Part shown: positions 27,381 through 36,332 of the stretch, in pieces
Position numbering within the stretch: the first letter of the stretch is position 1
How the letters are laid out: every line of letters starts with the position of its first letter
Source of the DNA: UBA8941 sp963780545
GTDB taxonomy: Archaea > Thermoproteota > Bathyarchaeia > TCS64
Assembly (NCBI GenBank): GCA_963780545.1
Contig: CAWACK010000020.1
Coordinates: 62,001-126,000, forward strand
Length of the DNA: 64,000 nt
Direction: 5' to 3'
The notes under the pieces: generated by a model
What the model saw: only the letters and a program-made list of their open reading frames with translations
Database searches by the model: none
Told to the model about the DNA's origin: nothing
Program-made: the position numbers and the translations under genes

Positions 27381-27640
27381 TATGTGCACCGCGGATCAGC
27401 GTATACAGATACGTGATAAAGGTTTAGGGCAGCGAATTATCCTAGGGGAGAGGTTGGCTAGGGACTAATACGACTTGGAGGAACCAGGCTTAAGGAAGTC
27501 GTTTGAGACAACGGCTAAGCTGATCTGATAGATGAGTAGTATGTGAGTCACCCATTTTTATTGTAGTTAGACTCCGTTCAAGAAATCAAGTGACTTGGCT
27601 ATCTCTTTAAGCGCATGAACAAGATCTCTATCGATCCCAT

Positions 27641-28654
27641 TTGGAAGAGTATCCTTTTCGTCTTCATAGGCAGGCGCTTGTGCTGGACACCCACTGTGAT
27701 ACCCTGAAGTGTCTTCTCCCCCAATTCACGCGATCACGTGACAGCATTTGGGAGGACAGGAGTAATGTCGGCTTTGGGACTCGGTCAAATCTCGGCCACA
27801 TAGACCTCCCCCGGTTGAAGGAAGGGGGTGTGGACTGTCAGGTCTTCGCCATTAGCTCGGAGCGGGACCCTACACCCGCCTATCCCCTCCGCACAGCCAT
27901 GGAGATGATCGAGGCCTTCTACACTGAGTGTGAGAAGTACCCGAAGCTCGTTCAACCAGTGACAAGCTACGCTGAGATCATTAAGGTGAATAAAGCTGGT
28001 AGAATAGCTGCGATGCTCAGCATAGAGGGTGCTGATGTCCTCGAAGGGCGGTTGAGTATGCTTCGCGTTTACCATCGCCTCGGCATCAGGATGGTAGGTC
28101 TTGTTCACAGTCTACGTAATCTCCTCGCGGACGGTGTCGCTGACAACCGTACTAAGGGGGGCCTCAGTCAATTCGGCGTCGATGTCGTTGAGGAACTCAA
28201 TAGACTCGGTATGATCGTGGATGTTAGCCACCTAAGTGACGCCGGATTCTGGGACGTCATGGAGGTCTCGAAGGATCCCGTCGTTGCTAGCCACAGCAAC
28301 GCCCGCGCTGTCTGCCAGCATCCCCGAAACATGACTGATGATATGATCAAGGCTCTGGCTAAGGGGGGAGGCGTCATGGGGATTAACTTCGCTCCCGACT
28401 TCATCCACAAGACTAAGCCCAGCGTCGAAACACTTGTTGATCACATCGACCACATAGTCGATTTAGTAGGTCCTGAACATGTCGGTCTAGGCAGCGACTT
28501 CGATGGTATTCCCGCGACCCCGAAAGGATTGGAGGATGCCTCGAAGATGTCCTCCATCACCCAGGAGCTTGTCAAAAGGGAGTATTCAGAAGAGTACATC
28601 CGCCTTATCCTCGGCGGGAATCACTTGAGGTTGATAAAAGAAGTGGTTGGTTAA
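27641..28654 (+). CDS. Membrane dipeptidase (peptidase M19)
   Basis: A 337-residue renal-dipeptidase-family zinc enzyme. The opening LVLDTHCDTL supplies the HxD metal pair, EGADVL the bridging Glu, and VDVSHLSDAGFWDV, ASHSNARAVCQHPRNMTD and GLGSDFDGIP complete the site. It hydrolyses dipeptides, including those with D-residues at the C-terminal position. The start is a TTG at 27641, placed just before the conserved opening. It is convergent with the thermosome operon, 15 bp between stops. Confidence 0.92.
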   Translation: MEEYPFRLHRQALVLDTHCDTLKCLLPQFTRSRDSIWEDRSNVGFGTRSNLGHIDLPRLKEGGVDCQVFAISSERDPTPAYPLRTAMEMIEAFYTECEKYPKLVQPVTSYAEIIKVNKAGRIAAMLSIEGADVLEGRLSMLRVYHRLGIRMVGLVHSLRNLLADGVADNRTKGGLSQFGVDVVEELNRLGMIVDVSHLSDAGFWDVMEVSKDPVVASHSNARAVCQHPRNMTDDMIKALAKGGGVMGINFAPDFIHKTKPSVETLVDHIDHIVDLVGPEHVGLGSDFDGIPATPKGLEDASKMSSITQELVKREYSEEYIRLILGGNHLRLIKEVVG

Positions 28655-28669
28655 ATTGGTGGGGGGATT

Positions 28670-30319
28670 TTAGTCCTCGTCGCCGCCGGGGCTGGGTGGT
28701 CCACCCTTGCCGCCGCCGGGGCCGCCTGGGCCGCCACCGCTCTTTGCGGCAACGACGTCGTCGATCCTTAGGATCATTGTGGCGACCTCGATACTGCTCT
28801 TAATCGCCTGTTGTTTGACGACCATGGGCTCGATTACGCCCGCCTTCAACATATCGGAGACGCCGCCATCGAAGACGTTGACGCCCATCCTTAGACCGTT
28901 CTTTTTCTCGTGAGCGGTCTTCATTGCGACCATTGTGTCCAAGAGGTCGAGTCCCGCATTCTCGGCTAGGGTTCTCGGGATTACCTCAAGGGCGTCGGCG
29001 AAGGCCTCGATGGCTAGTTGCTCTCGTCCGCCGACTTGGCGGGCGTAGTCACGAACTTCCTTCGCTAGCTCCAACTCTATTGCGCCTCCTCCAGGAACCA
29101 TCTTTGGTACCTCTGCGACGTCACTAATGACGTAGAGTGCGTCATTGAGGCTCCTCTCAGCTTCGTCGAGCATCCTCTCCAAGCCTGCTCGGACGAAGAT
29201 GGCGACTGAGGCGGGGTTCTTGCACTCCTCGACGAAGATCATCTTATCGTTCCCTATCCTTCTTTCCTCGACTAGACCACATGTTCCGAGGTCAGTCTTC
29301 TTGAGGTCCTTGAGGTGGTTGACGATTTTCGCACCGGTTGCCTTGGCGAGCTTCTCCATGTCGCTCTCTTTGAGGCGGCGGGCAGCCATGATCCCGGCCT
29401 TTGCAAGGAAGTGTTGGGCGACATCGTCGATTCCCTTCTGGCACAGGAGGACGTTAGCTCCTGAAGCGGAGACCTGGTCGACCATCTTCTTCAGCATCTC
29501 GGTCTCCTGATCGAGGAAGGCCTTGACGCCGCCGGGGGTCTTGATCCTTATCTCAGCGTCGATCTCTGTCTTCTCGATCTCCATTGCAGCGTTGAGGAGG
29601 GCAATCTTAGCGCCCTTCACCTTCTTTGGCATCCCATCGTGGACAACTTCCTTGTCGACGATGATGCCTTTGATGAGCTCTGTCTCCTCAAGGCTCTTTC
29701 CTTCCTTCTTCACTATCTGGACATTGTCGACATCAGCGACGATATGGTCGTCCCGCTTCTCCATGATCTGCTTGATAGCGTCGACTACGATGCCTGAGAG
29801 GTGCTGGCGATCAGATGACACCGCCTTGCTTCTCAACGATGTACTCGCAAGCTTTAGGAGGGTTTCCCTGTCCTCCATGTTGACTGGTATTGCCACATTG
29901 TCGAGGACCTCGAGCGCCTTGTCGGCGGCCTTTTGGTAGCCACTGATGACGATTGAGGGATGGATCTCCTGTTCGAGGAGCTCGTCCGCTTTTTTGAGGA
30001 GCTCACCTGCGAAGATTACGGCGGTTGTTGTTCCGTCGCCGACTTCCTTGTCCTGTGTCTTCGCGACCTCGATCATCATCTTAGCTGCGGGGTGCTGGAC
30101 ATCAATCTCCTCAAGGACCTTGGCACCGTCACTCGTTATTGTGATGTCGCCAAGACTGTCTACGAGCATTTTATCCATTCCGCGGGGGCCGAGTGTGCTC
30201 TTTAGGACCTCAGCGACTATCTGACCCGCCATCATGTTGCTGCGGCGCGCGTCACGGCCGCGACTCCTCTTCGTGTCCTCCTTGAGGACGATTACCTGTT
30301 GATTACCTTGGTATGACAT
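28670..30319 (-). CDS. Thermosome subunit (group II chaperonin), second gene
   Basis: A 549-residue chaperonin subunit with equatorial, intermediate and apical domains. Hallmarks are LGPRGMDKMLVDSLGDITITSDGA near the N-terminus, GDGTTTAVIFAGELL in the ATP site, and VPGGGAIELELA toward the C-terminus. The tail is Gly/Pro-rich and ends in acidic residues, unlike the Met-rich tail of its partner. It begins 11 bp after the first thermosome gene, so one transcript should produce a hetero-oligomer. Control by the ArsR-type regulator upstream is proposed from shared operators. Confidence 0.96.
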   Translation of the reverse strand: MSYQGNQQVIVLKEDTKRSRGRDARRSNMMAGQIVAEVLKSTLGPRGMDKMLVDSLGDITITSDGAKVLEEIDVQHPAAKMMIEVAKTQDKEVGDGTTTAVIFAGELLKKADELLEQEIHPSIVISGYQKAADKALEVLDNVAIPVNMEDRETLLKLASTSLRSKAVSSDRQHLSGIVVDAIKQIMEKRDDHIVADVDNVQIVKKEGKSLEETELIKGIIVDKEVVHDGMPKKVKGAKIALLNAAMEIEKTEIDAEIRIKTPGGVKAFLDQETEMLKKMVDQVSASGANVLLCQKGIDDVAQHFLAKAGIMAARRLKESDMEKLAKATGAKIVNHLKDLKKTDLGTCGLVEERRIGNDKMIFVEECKNPASVAIFVRAGLERMLDEAERSLNDALYVISDVAEVPKMVPGGGAIELELAKEVRDYARQVGGREQLAIEAFADALEVIPRTLAENAGLDLLDTMVAMKTAHEKKNGLRMGVNVFDGGVSDMLKAGVIEPMVVKQQAIKSSIEVATMILRIDDVVAAKSGGGPGGPGGGKGGPPSPGGDED

Positions 30320-30330
30320 TATGATTCACC

Positions 30331-31995
30331 TTACATCATGGGTGGCATACCGCCGGGCATGCCTCCCATTCCGCCCATACCACCCATGCCGCCCTCGGCG
30401 CCTGGTGGCGGGCCCTTGCTCTTTGTGGAGGCGATGACGTCGTCGATCTTAAGCAGCATCGTTGCTGCCTCGGTCGCTGACTTTATCGCCTGGGCTTTGA
30501 CGATCATTGGCTCAATTACCTCGAGTTTCTCCATATCGGAGATCTTTCCCTGGAGAGCCTCGACTCCTGCCCACAACTCGCCTTTGGCGTGGCGGCTCTG
30601 GAGCTCCGCCATCGCATCGATGGGATCCATGCCAGCGTTCTCAGCTAGGGTTGTAGGGATGACCTCCATAGCTTCGGCGAAGGCTGAGACTGCGAGTCTC
30701 TGTCGACCTACAAGCTTCTCAGCGTAGCCGCGTAGCCTGCGGGCAACCTCGATCTCAGGGGCGCCTCCACCAGCGACGATCCTATGGTCCTCTACCACGT
30801 CCTTGACGACTGAAAGGGCGTCGTGTATGCTTCTTTCAGCTTCGTCTACTACGCGCTGTGTGCCACCGCGGATCAATATACTGACGGCCTTCGGGTTCTT
30901 ACAACCCTCGACGAAAATTAGCTTGTCTGAGCCGATCTTCCTCTCCTCGACCTGGTCGGCATATCCGAGGTCCGCTGATGTGAACTCGTCGACGCTGTTG
31001 ACTATCTTTGCTCCTGTGGCCTTTGCGAGTGCCTCTAAATCGCTCTTCTTGAGCCTCCTCGCGGCCATGATCCCCTCGCGTGCGAGGAAGTGTTGGACCA
31101 TGTCGTCGATGCCCTTTTGGCATAGGAGGACGTTGACGCCTGCCTCTTTGACCTTCGTTACCATGTCTCGGAGCATCTTCTCCTCCTGGTCAAGGTAGGC
31201 CTGCATCTCGTCCGGGGTCTCTATGCTGATCTTACTGGAGAACTCGGTCTTCTCGATCTCCATCGCGGCGTCGAGGAGACCGATTTTCGCTTTCTTGACG
31301 ACCTTTGGCATATCGCTGTGGGCGACCTCTTTGTCGATTATTAGACCTCTAATCATAGCAGTGTCGGTCATGGAGCCGCCGGGCTTTTTCTCGACCTTGA
31401 TCATGTCGAGGTCGACCTTCCAGCTCCCAGTCGACTCCTCAGCGACTTGGAGGACAGCGTCGACTGCCACCTCGGAGAGGTAACCACTGTGACTGCTGAC
31501 GAGTTTCGTCGCCATCGTCGTCTTGGCGACGCGCTTAAGTGTATCTCTGTCCTTTGGCTTAACCTTGATGGCTATCTCGTCGAGGATCTTTAGCGCCTCG
31601 ACTTGAGCCTCGCGGTAGCCATCGATGATGACGGTTGGGTGGATCTTCTTGTCCATCAGATCAACGGCCTTACCCAGAAGCTCGCCGGCGAGAACGACAA
31701 CTGTTGTGGTGCCGTCGCCGACTTCAGAGTCCTGGGTTTTACTGACCTCGACCATCATCTTGGCCGCGGGGTGCTGAATGTCCATTTCCTTGAGCATCGT
31801 GGCTCCATCGTTGGTGATCGTGACGTCGCCGAAGCTGTCGACGAGCATCTTATCCATTCCCTTGGGGCCTAGGCTGGTCTTTACAGCCCCGGCCACGATC
31901 CGAGCGGCCATTATGTTGTTGCCGCGGGCATCATTACCCGTGGAACGCTCGGTTCCTTCCTTGAGGATATAAATTGGTTGTTCCTGTTTACTCAT
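30331..31995 (-). CDS. Thermosome subunit (group II chaperonin), first gene
   Basis: A 554-residue ATP-dependent folding chamber subunit. LGPKGMDKMLVDSFGDVTITNDGAT, GDGTTTVVVLAGELL and VAGGGAPEIEVARR are visible. The C-terminus is a Gly-Met-Pro repeat typical of inward-pointing chaperonin tails. It is the first gene of the two-subunit operon. A TATA-like TATACTAA lies on the minus strand near 32020-32030, about 30 bases ahead of the ATG. A palindromic operator shared with the upstream arsR-type gene lies further up at 32088-32114. Confidence 0.96.
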   Translation of the reverse strand: MSKQEQPIYILKEGTERSTGNDARGNNIMAARIVAGAVKTSLGPKGMDKMLVDSFGDVTITNDGATMLKEMDIQHPAAKMMVEVSKTQDSEVGDGTTTVVVLAGELLGKAVDLMDKKIHPTVIIDGYREAQVEALKILDEIAIKVKPKDRDTLKRVAKTTMATKLVSSHSGYLSEVAVDAVLQVAEESTGSWKVDLDMIKVEKKPGGSMTDTAMIRGLIIDKEVAHSDMPKVVKKAKIGLLDAAMEIEKTEFSSKISIETPDEMQAYLDQEEKMLRDMVTKVKEAGVNVLLCQKGIDDMVQHFLAREGIMAARRLKKSDLEALAKATGAKIVNSVDEFTSADLGYADQVEERKIGSDKLIFVEGCKNPKAVSILIRGGTQRVVDEAERSIHDALSVVKDVVEDHRIVAGGGAPEIEVARRLRGYAEKLVGRQRLAVSAFAEAMEVIPTTLAENAGMDPIDAMAELQSRHAKGELWAGVEALQGKISDMEKLEVIEPMIVKAQAIKSATEAATMLLKIDDVIASTKSKGPPPGAEGGMGGMGGMGGMPGGMPPMM

Positions 31996-32087
31996 ACATT
32001 ATACGCCTTCGATATTGTTATTAGTATACCAAAGCAGCTTATTCACCATTGTTTTACTCCGGTTCGTAGCCACCAACAGGTATACCA

Positions 32088-32114
32088 CCTTCGGTTGTAA
32101 ACCGAAGGTTGTAG
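32088..32114. promoter_or_regulatory. Palindromic operator upstream of the thermosome operon
   Basis: Perfect nine-base arms, CCTTCGGTT and AACCGAAGG, flank GTA at 32088-32108, followed by TTGTA. Read on the minus strand it contains ACAACCTTCGGTTTACAACC, which recurs with one change directly before the ArsR-type gene. It adjoins a GGTATACC sequence at 32079-32086 that could be a distal TATA box. It lacks a T-tract, so a terminator is unlikely. Confidence 0.72.
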
Positions 32115-32144
32115 TTGCCCGGAGATAAAAAAGCTTTCGGTGGC

Positions 32145-32861
32145 TCACACCGCACTAAGGTGGATCATGTCGTTTTCTTCTTTGACTATGTCATCTATTT
32201 CGAGTTCGGAAATAATATCTCTTATGGCGTCTTCTCCGAGTTGGAGTGCTTTAGAGAGGGCTTCGATGCTGGCTGGACCCAAGTCGATGAGATGCTGTAT
32301 GATCTGTTTTTTCCTGCGGTCAACTTCTTCGAGGGCGTTCTGTGCGGCTCCGAGTGTGAGGTTTCGTATGTACAGGAGCCTGGCTCGTCTCTTTTCGAGT
32401 GCATCGAGTTCGTCGTCGATTACCTGGATGATTTGGCGTAGGGGTGAGACGTCGTCGACGTCGAGTTTTTCCTCCTCGATGTCTTTTACTTGTTCTTCTA
32501 GTTTTTCCATGTAGTCGTCTTCTTGGATCCATTGGTGTGGGTTGTTGAAGCTGATCAGCCTCTCGTTGTAGAGGCTTGGGCTGAAGTCTATTTGGAGGCT
32601 GTAGAACTTGTTTAGGTGGAAGACGTTCTTGTCGGCGCCGAGGCTGCTCTTCTGACGGACAACGTCCACGAGCTCGGCGTCCTGGATGACTTTGAGATGT
32701 TTCGCGGCGAGCTGCTGGTTGATGTTGAGTTCGTTGCTTAGTCTGAGGGTGTAGTCAGGGCCCTGGCTGAGCTTCTTGATGATGTCGCGGCGCACAGGGT
32801 TACCTAGGACACCCACGACGGTCTCGAAGTCGCGCCTGGAAACCCTCTTTTTGTTGGACAC
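32145..32861 (-). CDS. ArsR-type winged-helix regulator, candidate heat-shock/thermosome regulator
   Basis: A 238-residue protein with an ArsR-like winged helix at about 10-75 (LGNPVRRDIIKKLSQGPDYTLRLSNELNINQQLAAKHLKVIQD spans the recognition region), a coiled-coil middle (about 115-185, many Glu/Arg/Leu) and a second small helical, possibly winged, segment at the end (ASIEALSKALQLGEDAIRDII). No metal-binding cysteines are present, so it is not a metal sensor. Size and layout recall the archaeal heat-shock repressors Phr and HSR1. Its start is a GTG with the operator abutting it, which predicts autorepression of a leaderless transcript. The thermosome operon follows 149 bp downstream. Confidence 0.82.
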   Translation of the reverse strand: MSNKKRVSRRDFETVVGVLGNPVRRDIIKKLSQGPDYTLRLSNELNINQQLAAKHLKVIQDAELVDVVRQKSSLGADKNVFHLNKFYSLQIDFSPSLYNERLISFNNPHQWIQEDDYMEKLEEQVKDIEEEKLDVDDVSPLRQIIQVIDDELDALEKRRARLLYIRNLTLGAAQNALEEVDRRKKQIIQHLIDLGPASIEALSKALQLGEDAIRDIISELEIDDIVKEENDMIHLSAV

Positions 32862-32894
32862 CGGTTGTAAACCGAAAGTTGTAAACTGTTTTAT
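32862..32894 (-). promoter_or_regulatory. Autoregulatory operator and TATA box of the ArsR-type gene
   Basis: CGGTT-GTA-AACCG (32862-32874) touches the GTG start, and a second GTAAAC half-site lies at 32881-32886. On the minus strand the block includes ACAACTTTCGGTTTACAACC, the same as at the thermosome operon but for one base. ATAAAA at 32889-32894 lies 28-33 bases before the start, the correct place for a TATA box of a leaderless gene. Binding here would block polymerase. Confidence 0.7.
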
Positions 32895-33086
32895 TGTACT
32901 TAAACCTTCTGAGTGGTGGGTTTATTTAGGTAATAATTGAGCGAGTTTACGAAACTTTCTGTGAAATCATGAGTTATTTATTGAGTTTCATTGGTTCCAC
33001 CGTTTGGTGTCTACGGTAGGAAACTCGTTGACAAGAAGAACATTCGGCACGTTCGGGTGAAAGCCTACCATCTACTATGCGTGGGC

Positions 33087-33947
33087 TTATCCGAAGATCG
33101 ACTTCCAGCGATATGTGCAGCAGCCGCAAACCTCGGACTCTGAATCTATCTCGGCTACGGTGTCGAGGAGTGCTTGCCCGGTAGGTCTTGCCCACTTCGC
33201 CTGAAAATCACTGAAAGCCATCTTCCCCTCCCACGTGGAGGAGACGCAGCCTTCTCCATAGTTGGAAACAACCTCGATGCACGCGTAGCAGGCACCGATC
33301 TCTCTGGCGAAGTAGATCTCCGGAACAAGGTTCATAGTGACGACGTCGATCCCCGCGTTTGTGTATCGGATCCTTATCTCGTCGGGGGACTCGAGGTGGG
33401 GGCCTTCGGCGACGCCTACAATGCCTCGCTGAAAGACCCTTGGAAACCCGGCTTTCTTCACGTTCAAATAGAGACTTCTACTAAGTTCCGGGCAGAAGGC
33501 TTGATGGAGTCTGTAGCTCATCCTCTCAACCTCGACACCTTTATCCTCGAGACTCCTGAAGAAGGCCTGACATCTCTTCGTTGTGTAGTCAACGAAGCCA
33601 TCCGGTATCACGGCGTCGGCAGGGTCGAGAAGCCTGTTTGATGAGCCGCAGAGGGCTGTGCCGAGTATCTTCTTGACTCCAGCCTTCCAGAGGACATAGA
33701 AGATGCGTTCGCCAGCGCTGTTTGGCTCAGTATTCTTTATCGTTGAAGTGATGCCATGGAATGGGATGCTTAGGAACTCCCTATCGTTGATCTTGGCGTG
33801 TGTGAAGGGAGCTGAAGGTCCGAAGGGTGTATCGTAGATTATATCCTTTTGGATGACCTCGACACGGGGGTAATCTTCCGGGAAACTGCTGTTCATGTTC
33901 GCTGAGCCACCTATCACGGCAATCGGTACCTTCGGAATCTCGCTCAT
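33087..33947 (-). CDS. MTAP/PNP-family nucleoside phosphorylase-like protein (divergent)
   Basis: A 286-residue member of the methylthioadenosine/purine nucleoside phosphorylase family. It opens VPIAVIGGSAN; the EGPHLESPDEIRIRYTNAGIDVVTMNLVPEIYFAREIG block corresponds to the family's purine and ribose site. The usual RHG-x-x-H phosphate loop is altered to FHGITSTIKNTEP, so substrate or activity may differ. Expected chemistry is phosphorolysis of methylthioadenosine or a purine nucleoside. Several cysteines cluster at the C-terminus (VCGCC). It is monocistronic, divergent from tfb. Confidence 0.75.
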   Translation of the reverse strand: MSEIPKVPIAVIGGSANMNSSFPEDYPRVEVIQKDIIYDTPFGPSAPFTHAKINDREFLSIPFHGITSTIKNTEPNSAGERIFYVLWKAGVKKILGTALCGSSNRLLDPADAVIPDGFVDYTTKRCQAFFRSLEDKGVEVERMSYRLHQAFCPELSRSLYLNVKKAGFPRVFQRGIVGVAEGPHLESPDEIRIRYTNAGIDVVTMNLVPEIYFAREIGACYACIEVVSNYGEGCVSSTWEGKMAFSDFQAKWARPTGQALLDTVAEIDSESEVCGCCTYRWKSIFG

Positions 33948-34160
33948 GGAATCGTATTTCGTTTCTTCTCGATTAAAACATTGCCTGCGTTGATTAGAGT
34001 GTAAAAAATTATCACTCTGGAGTAATAGAAGTAAAAATTGTTAATAACGAGGTAATATTCTCTCCTTGTTTGAGTTATCATTTATAAATTCCCGTTCCTA
34101 CTAGTAAATGCTTGAGCCACTCGTCATTACCAATTGATCTATAGTAAATACAATGATAAG

Positions 34161-34246
34161 TATTATATACTAGTGCGTGGGTGATGCCATACTCTATGGG
34201 TCGCGGGATATGATTCCTCCGGGATTCGAATTATTCCGCGAATAAT
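34161..34246 (+). promoter_or_regulatory. TFB promoter and leader with inverted repeat
   Basis: TATTATATAC at 34161-34170 is a strong TATA candidate, giving a leader of roughly 75 bases. The leader holds a perfect palindrome (ATTATTC, CGC, GAATAAT) at 34230-34246, just before the purine-rich ribosome-binding stretch. The rest of the 33948-34160 gap is AT-rich and shows no gene. Confidence 0.5.
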
Positions 34247-34268
34247 CGGTAGGAAAAAGGGAAAAACC

Positions 34269-35192
34269 ATGATAGTCAAGACAGAGCAAGCCTCCAGCGA
34301 CGTGTGCCCTGAATGCGGATCCAAGAACGTCATCATCGACAACGATACCGGTGAGAAGATCTGCGGTGGGTGCGGCCTGGTTATGGCCGACAATATGATG
34401 AGTGACGGCCCGGAGTGGAGGGCATTCAGCCAGGATGAGCGCGAGAGCCGCAGCCGCGTCGGTATGCCTCTGAGTTTCAGCGTTCACGATAAGGGGCTCA
34501 GCACCATGATCGGGCAGGTGGGTAAGGACGCCTTCGGACGAACCATCCCAAGTAAGACAATGTTCCAGATGCTTCGCCTCAAAAAGTGGCACATAAGGAG
34601 CAGCTACCAGTCGAGCGTAGACCGAAACCTGAGCCACGCCATGACGGAGCTTAGTCGACTCTGTGACAAGCTTCACATACCGAAACAGGTGAAGGAGCGC
34701 GCTGCAGTCATCTACAGAAAGGCATTGGAGAAGGGTCTAGTCAGAGGTCGTAGCATTAGCGCGATCGCCGCTGCCTCACTCTACGCTGCTTGTCGTGCAA
34801 CGGGTACCCCGAGGACTCTACGCGAGCTCGCAAAAGTCTCTACTATCGATAAGAAGGATCTTGCCCGATGCTATAGGCTACTGCTTCGTGAGCTGACCAT
34901 ACAGATGCCGATCCCTAAGGCACAGTACAGGGTTCCTAAGATCGCTGCTAAGGTCAACATAGGCGAGAAGACGCAGCAGACAGCCGTTGATCTCCTTGAG
35001 AAGGCGGAGAAAAAGCGCACAACAGCCGGCAAGGACCCCATGGGTCTTGCCGCAGCGGCGCTCTACATAGCCTGCGTGATGAACGAGGAGAAGCGGACCC
35101 AGAAAATGATCGCTGATGCCGCCGGCGTAACAGAGGTTACGATAAGGAACCGCTACAAGGGACTAAAAGAAGCCCTCAAACTAGACATCTAA
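34269..35192 (+). CDS. tfb: Transcription initiation factor B (TFB)
   Basis: A 307-residue TFIIB homologue. The N-terminal zinc ribbon CPECGSKNVII...CGGCGL carries CxxC pairs, followed by the B-reader segment DGPEWRAF and two cyclin repeats (about 110-200 and 205-305) with SAIAAASLYAACR and GLAAAALYIACVMN. The terminal HTH (KMIADAAGVTEVTIRNRYKG) reads the BRE next to TATA. It recruits RNA polymerase to promoters. Length and all domains are normal. Confidence 0.97.
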   Translation: MIVKTEQASSDVCPECGSKNVIIDNDTGEKICGGCGLVMADNMMSDGPEWRAFSQDERESRSRVGMPLSFSVHDKGLSTMIGQVGKDAFGRTIPSKTMFQMLRLKKWHIRSSYQSSVDRNLSHAMTELSRLCDKLHIPKQVKERAAVIYRKALEKGLVRGRSISAIAAASLYAACRATGTPRTLRELAKVSTIDKKDLARCYRLLLRELTIQMPIPKAQYRVPKIAAKVNIGEKTQQTAVDLLEKAEKKRTTAGKDPMGLAAAALYIACVMNEEKRTQKMIADAAGVTEVTIRNRYKGLKEALKLDI

Positions 35193-35312
35193 AACCCTCG
35201 TGTACGCGTTTTAACTATCAAGCGTACTTGTATAAGTTCAAAACCACTTCTAGCATAGTCGCCAACCCTTTTATCCTCTTCACCGTGGTATCCGATAGGT
35301 GTTATAGAAGTC

Positions 35313-36332
35313 ATGGGTGAACCGGAAACCTATCTAACCGAGGAGTCTTATCGTCCCGACTGGTTGAAAGATGGAGTTACCGAGGCCAGCCTTAAAGCCG
35401 TCATAAGCGCAAAAGTTGAGATTCAGCGGCTCGGCAAGGAACTCGCGAAGGCGGAGAGGTTTTACCTAGTTGGGAGCGGCGGGAGCTACAGCGTCCAATT
35501 CCCTGTCAGGTATCTGGCAGAGAAATACACGGATGTGCCCGTTTTGCAGTATAGCGGCTGGGAGTTCCTGGAGCGTATGCCCTGGGCTGCGAATGAGGGG
35601 TCAGCATGCATATTCATAACACAGAGCGGGAAGACAAAGGAGGTCTTGCGTGCCTTGGAGTGGGCCAAGAAGAACGGCGCCCTAACAATGGGGCTTAGCC
35701 AAAAGCAGGAGTCCCTCATCAACAAGGTGGGCGACCTAGGCTTTGGGACTGGAGCCCGCGGAGTTACGATTGGTAAGCTCACGACCCTCTACCTGCTCTT
35801 CGGAACAGTGCTGAAGGAGAAGGGCTTCGAGGTGGGAAGCAGAATGATCAAGATGGCGGAGTCGCTGCCAACCGTGCTCCCACCAATGATACCGAATTCG
35901 AAGGAGTTCGCCAAGAAGACAGCCATCAAGTACAAGGACGACAAAGAGATGTATGTCCTCGGCGGGGGCATCAACTGGGGCCTCGCCTACCAGTACGCCA
36001 TATGCACTTTGCAGGAGATGTGCTGGGTCCATGCGACACCAATCAACTACTCCGAGTTCCGCCACGGCCCGGTGGAGATGTTTACCCCCGGAACGCCAGC
36101 CATCTTCCTCCGTGGCAGGGGGAACGAAGGAGAACTCGAAAAGGCGGTCGTCAACTGGAGCACACAGAACGGCGTCAGGGGAATCGTCCTAGACAGCCAG
36201 GGAGGTCAAGTCGACAACATGCTCACTCCATTCACGCTCTTTGTCGAGCTAGAGTGGCTTAGCTACTACATCAGCCTCGCGAAGAACAGGGACATGGCCC
36301 AATGGCGCTACTACGACAAAGTCGAATGGTAG
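35313..36332 (+). CDS. SIS-domain protein, FrlB-like fructosamine-6-phosphate deglycase
   Basis: A 339-residue double SIS-domain protein. LVGSGGSYSVQFPVRYLAEK and FITQSGKTKEVLRALEWAKKNGALTMGL are sugar-phosphate-binding loops. Features recalled from E. coli FrlB also occur: SGWEF, SEFRHGPVEMFTPGTP, and a C-terminus with LEWLSYYISLAKNRD and RYYDKVEW. FrlB splits fructoselysine 6-phosphate into lysine and glucose 6-phosphate. An FrlD-like kinase lies at 41 kb, which strengthens the assignment over glucosamine-phosphate isomerase. Specificity for particular Amadori products is inference. Confidence 0.82.
   Translation: MGEPETYLTEESYRPDWLKDGVTEASLKAVISAKVEIQRLGKELAKAERFYLVGSGGSYSVQFPVRYLAEKYTDVPVLQYSGWEFLERMPWAANEGSACIFITQSGKTKEVLRALEWAKKNGALTMGLSQKQESLINKVGDLGFGTGARGVTIGKLTTLYLLFGTVLKEKGFEVGSRMIKMAESLPTVLPPMIPNSKEFAKKTAIKYKDDKEMYVLGGGINWGLAYQYAICTLQEMCWVHATPINYSEFRHGPVEMFTPGTPAIFLRGRGNEGELEKAVVNWSTQNGVRGIVLDSQGGQVDNMLTPFTLFVELEWLSYYISLAKNRDMAQWRYYDKVEW

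Noticed and set aside
32088..32114. Transcription terminator of the ArsR-type gene
   Set aside because: The palindrome lacks a T-tract and the same sequence recurs at the regulator's promoter, which fits an operator.
28707..32404. Many long opposite-strand frames across the thermosome and regulator genes
   Set aside because: Strongly biased codons produce open antisense frames; none shows a domain and the sense genes are certain.
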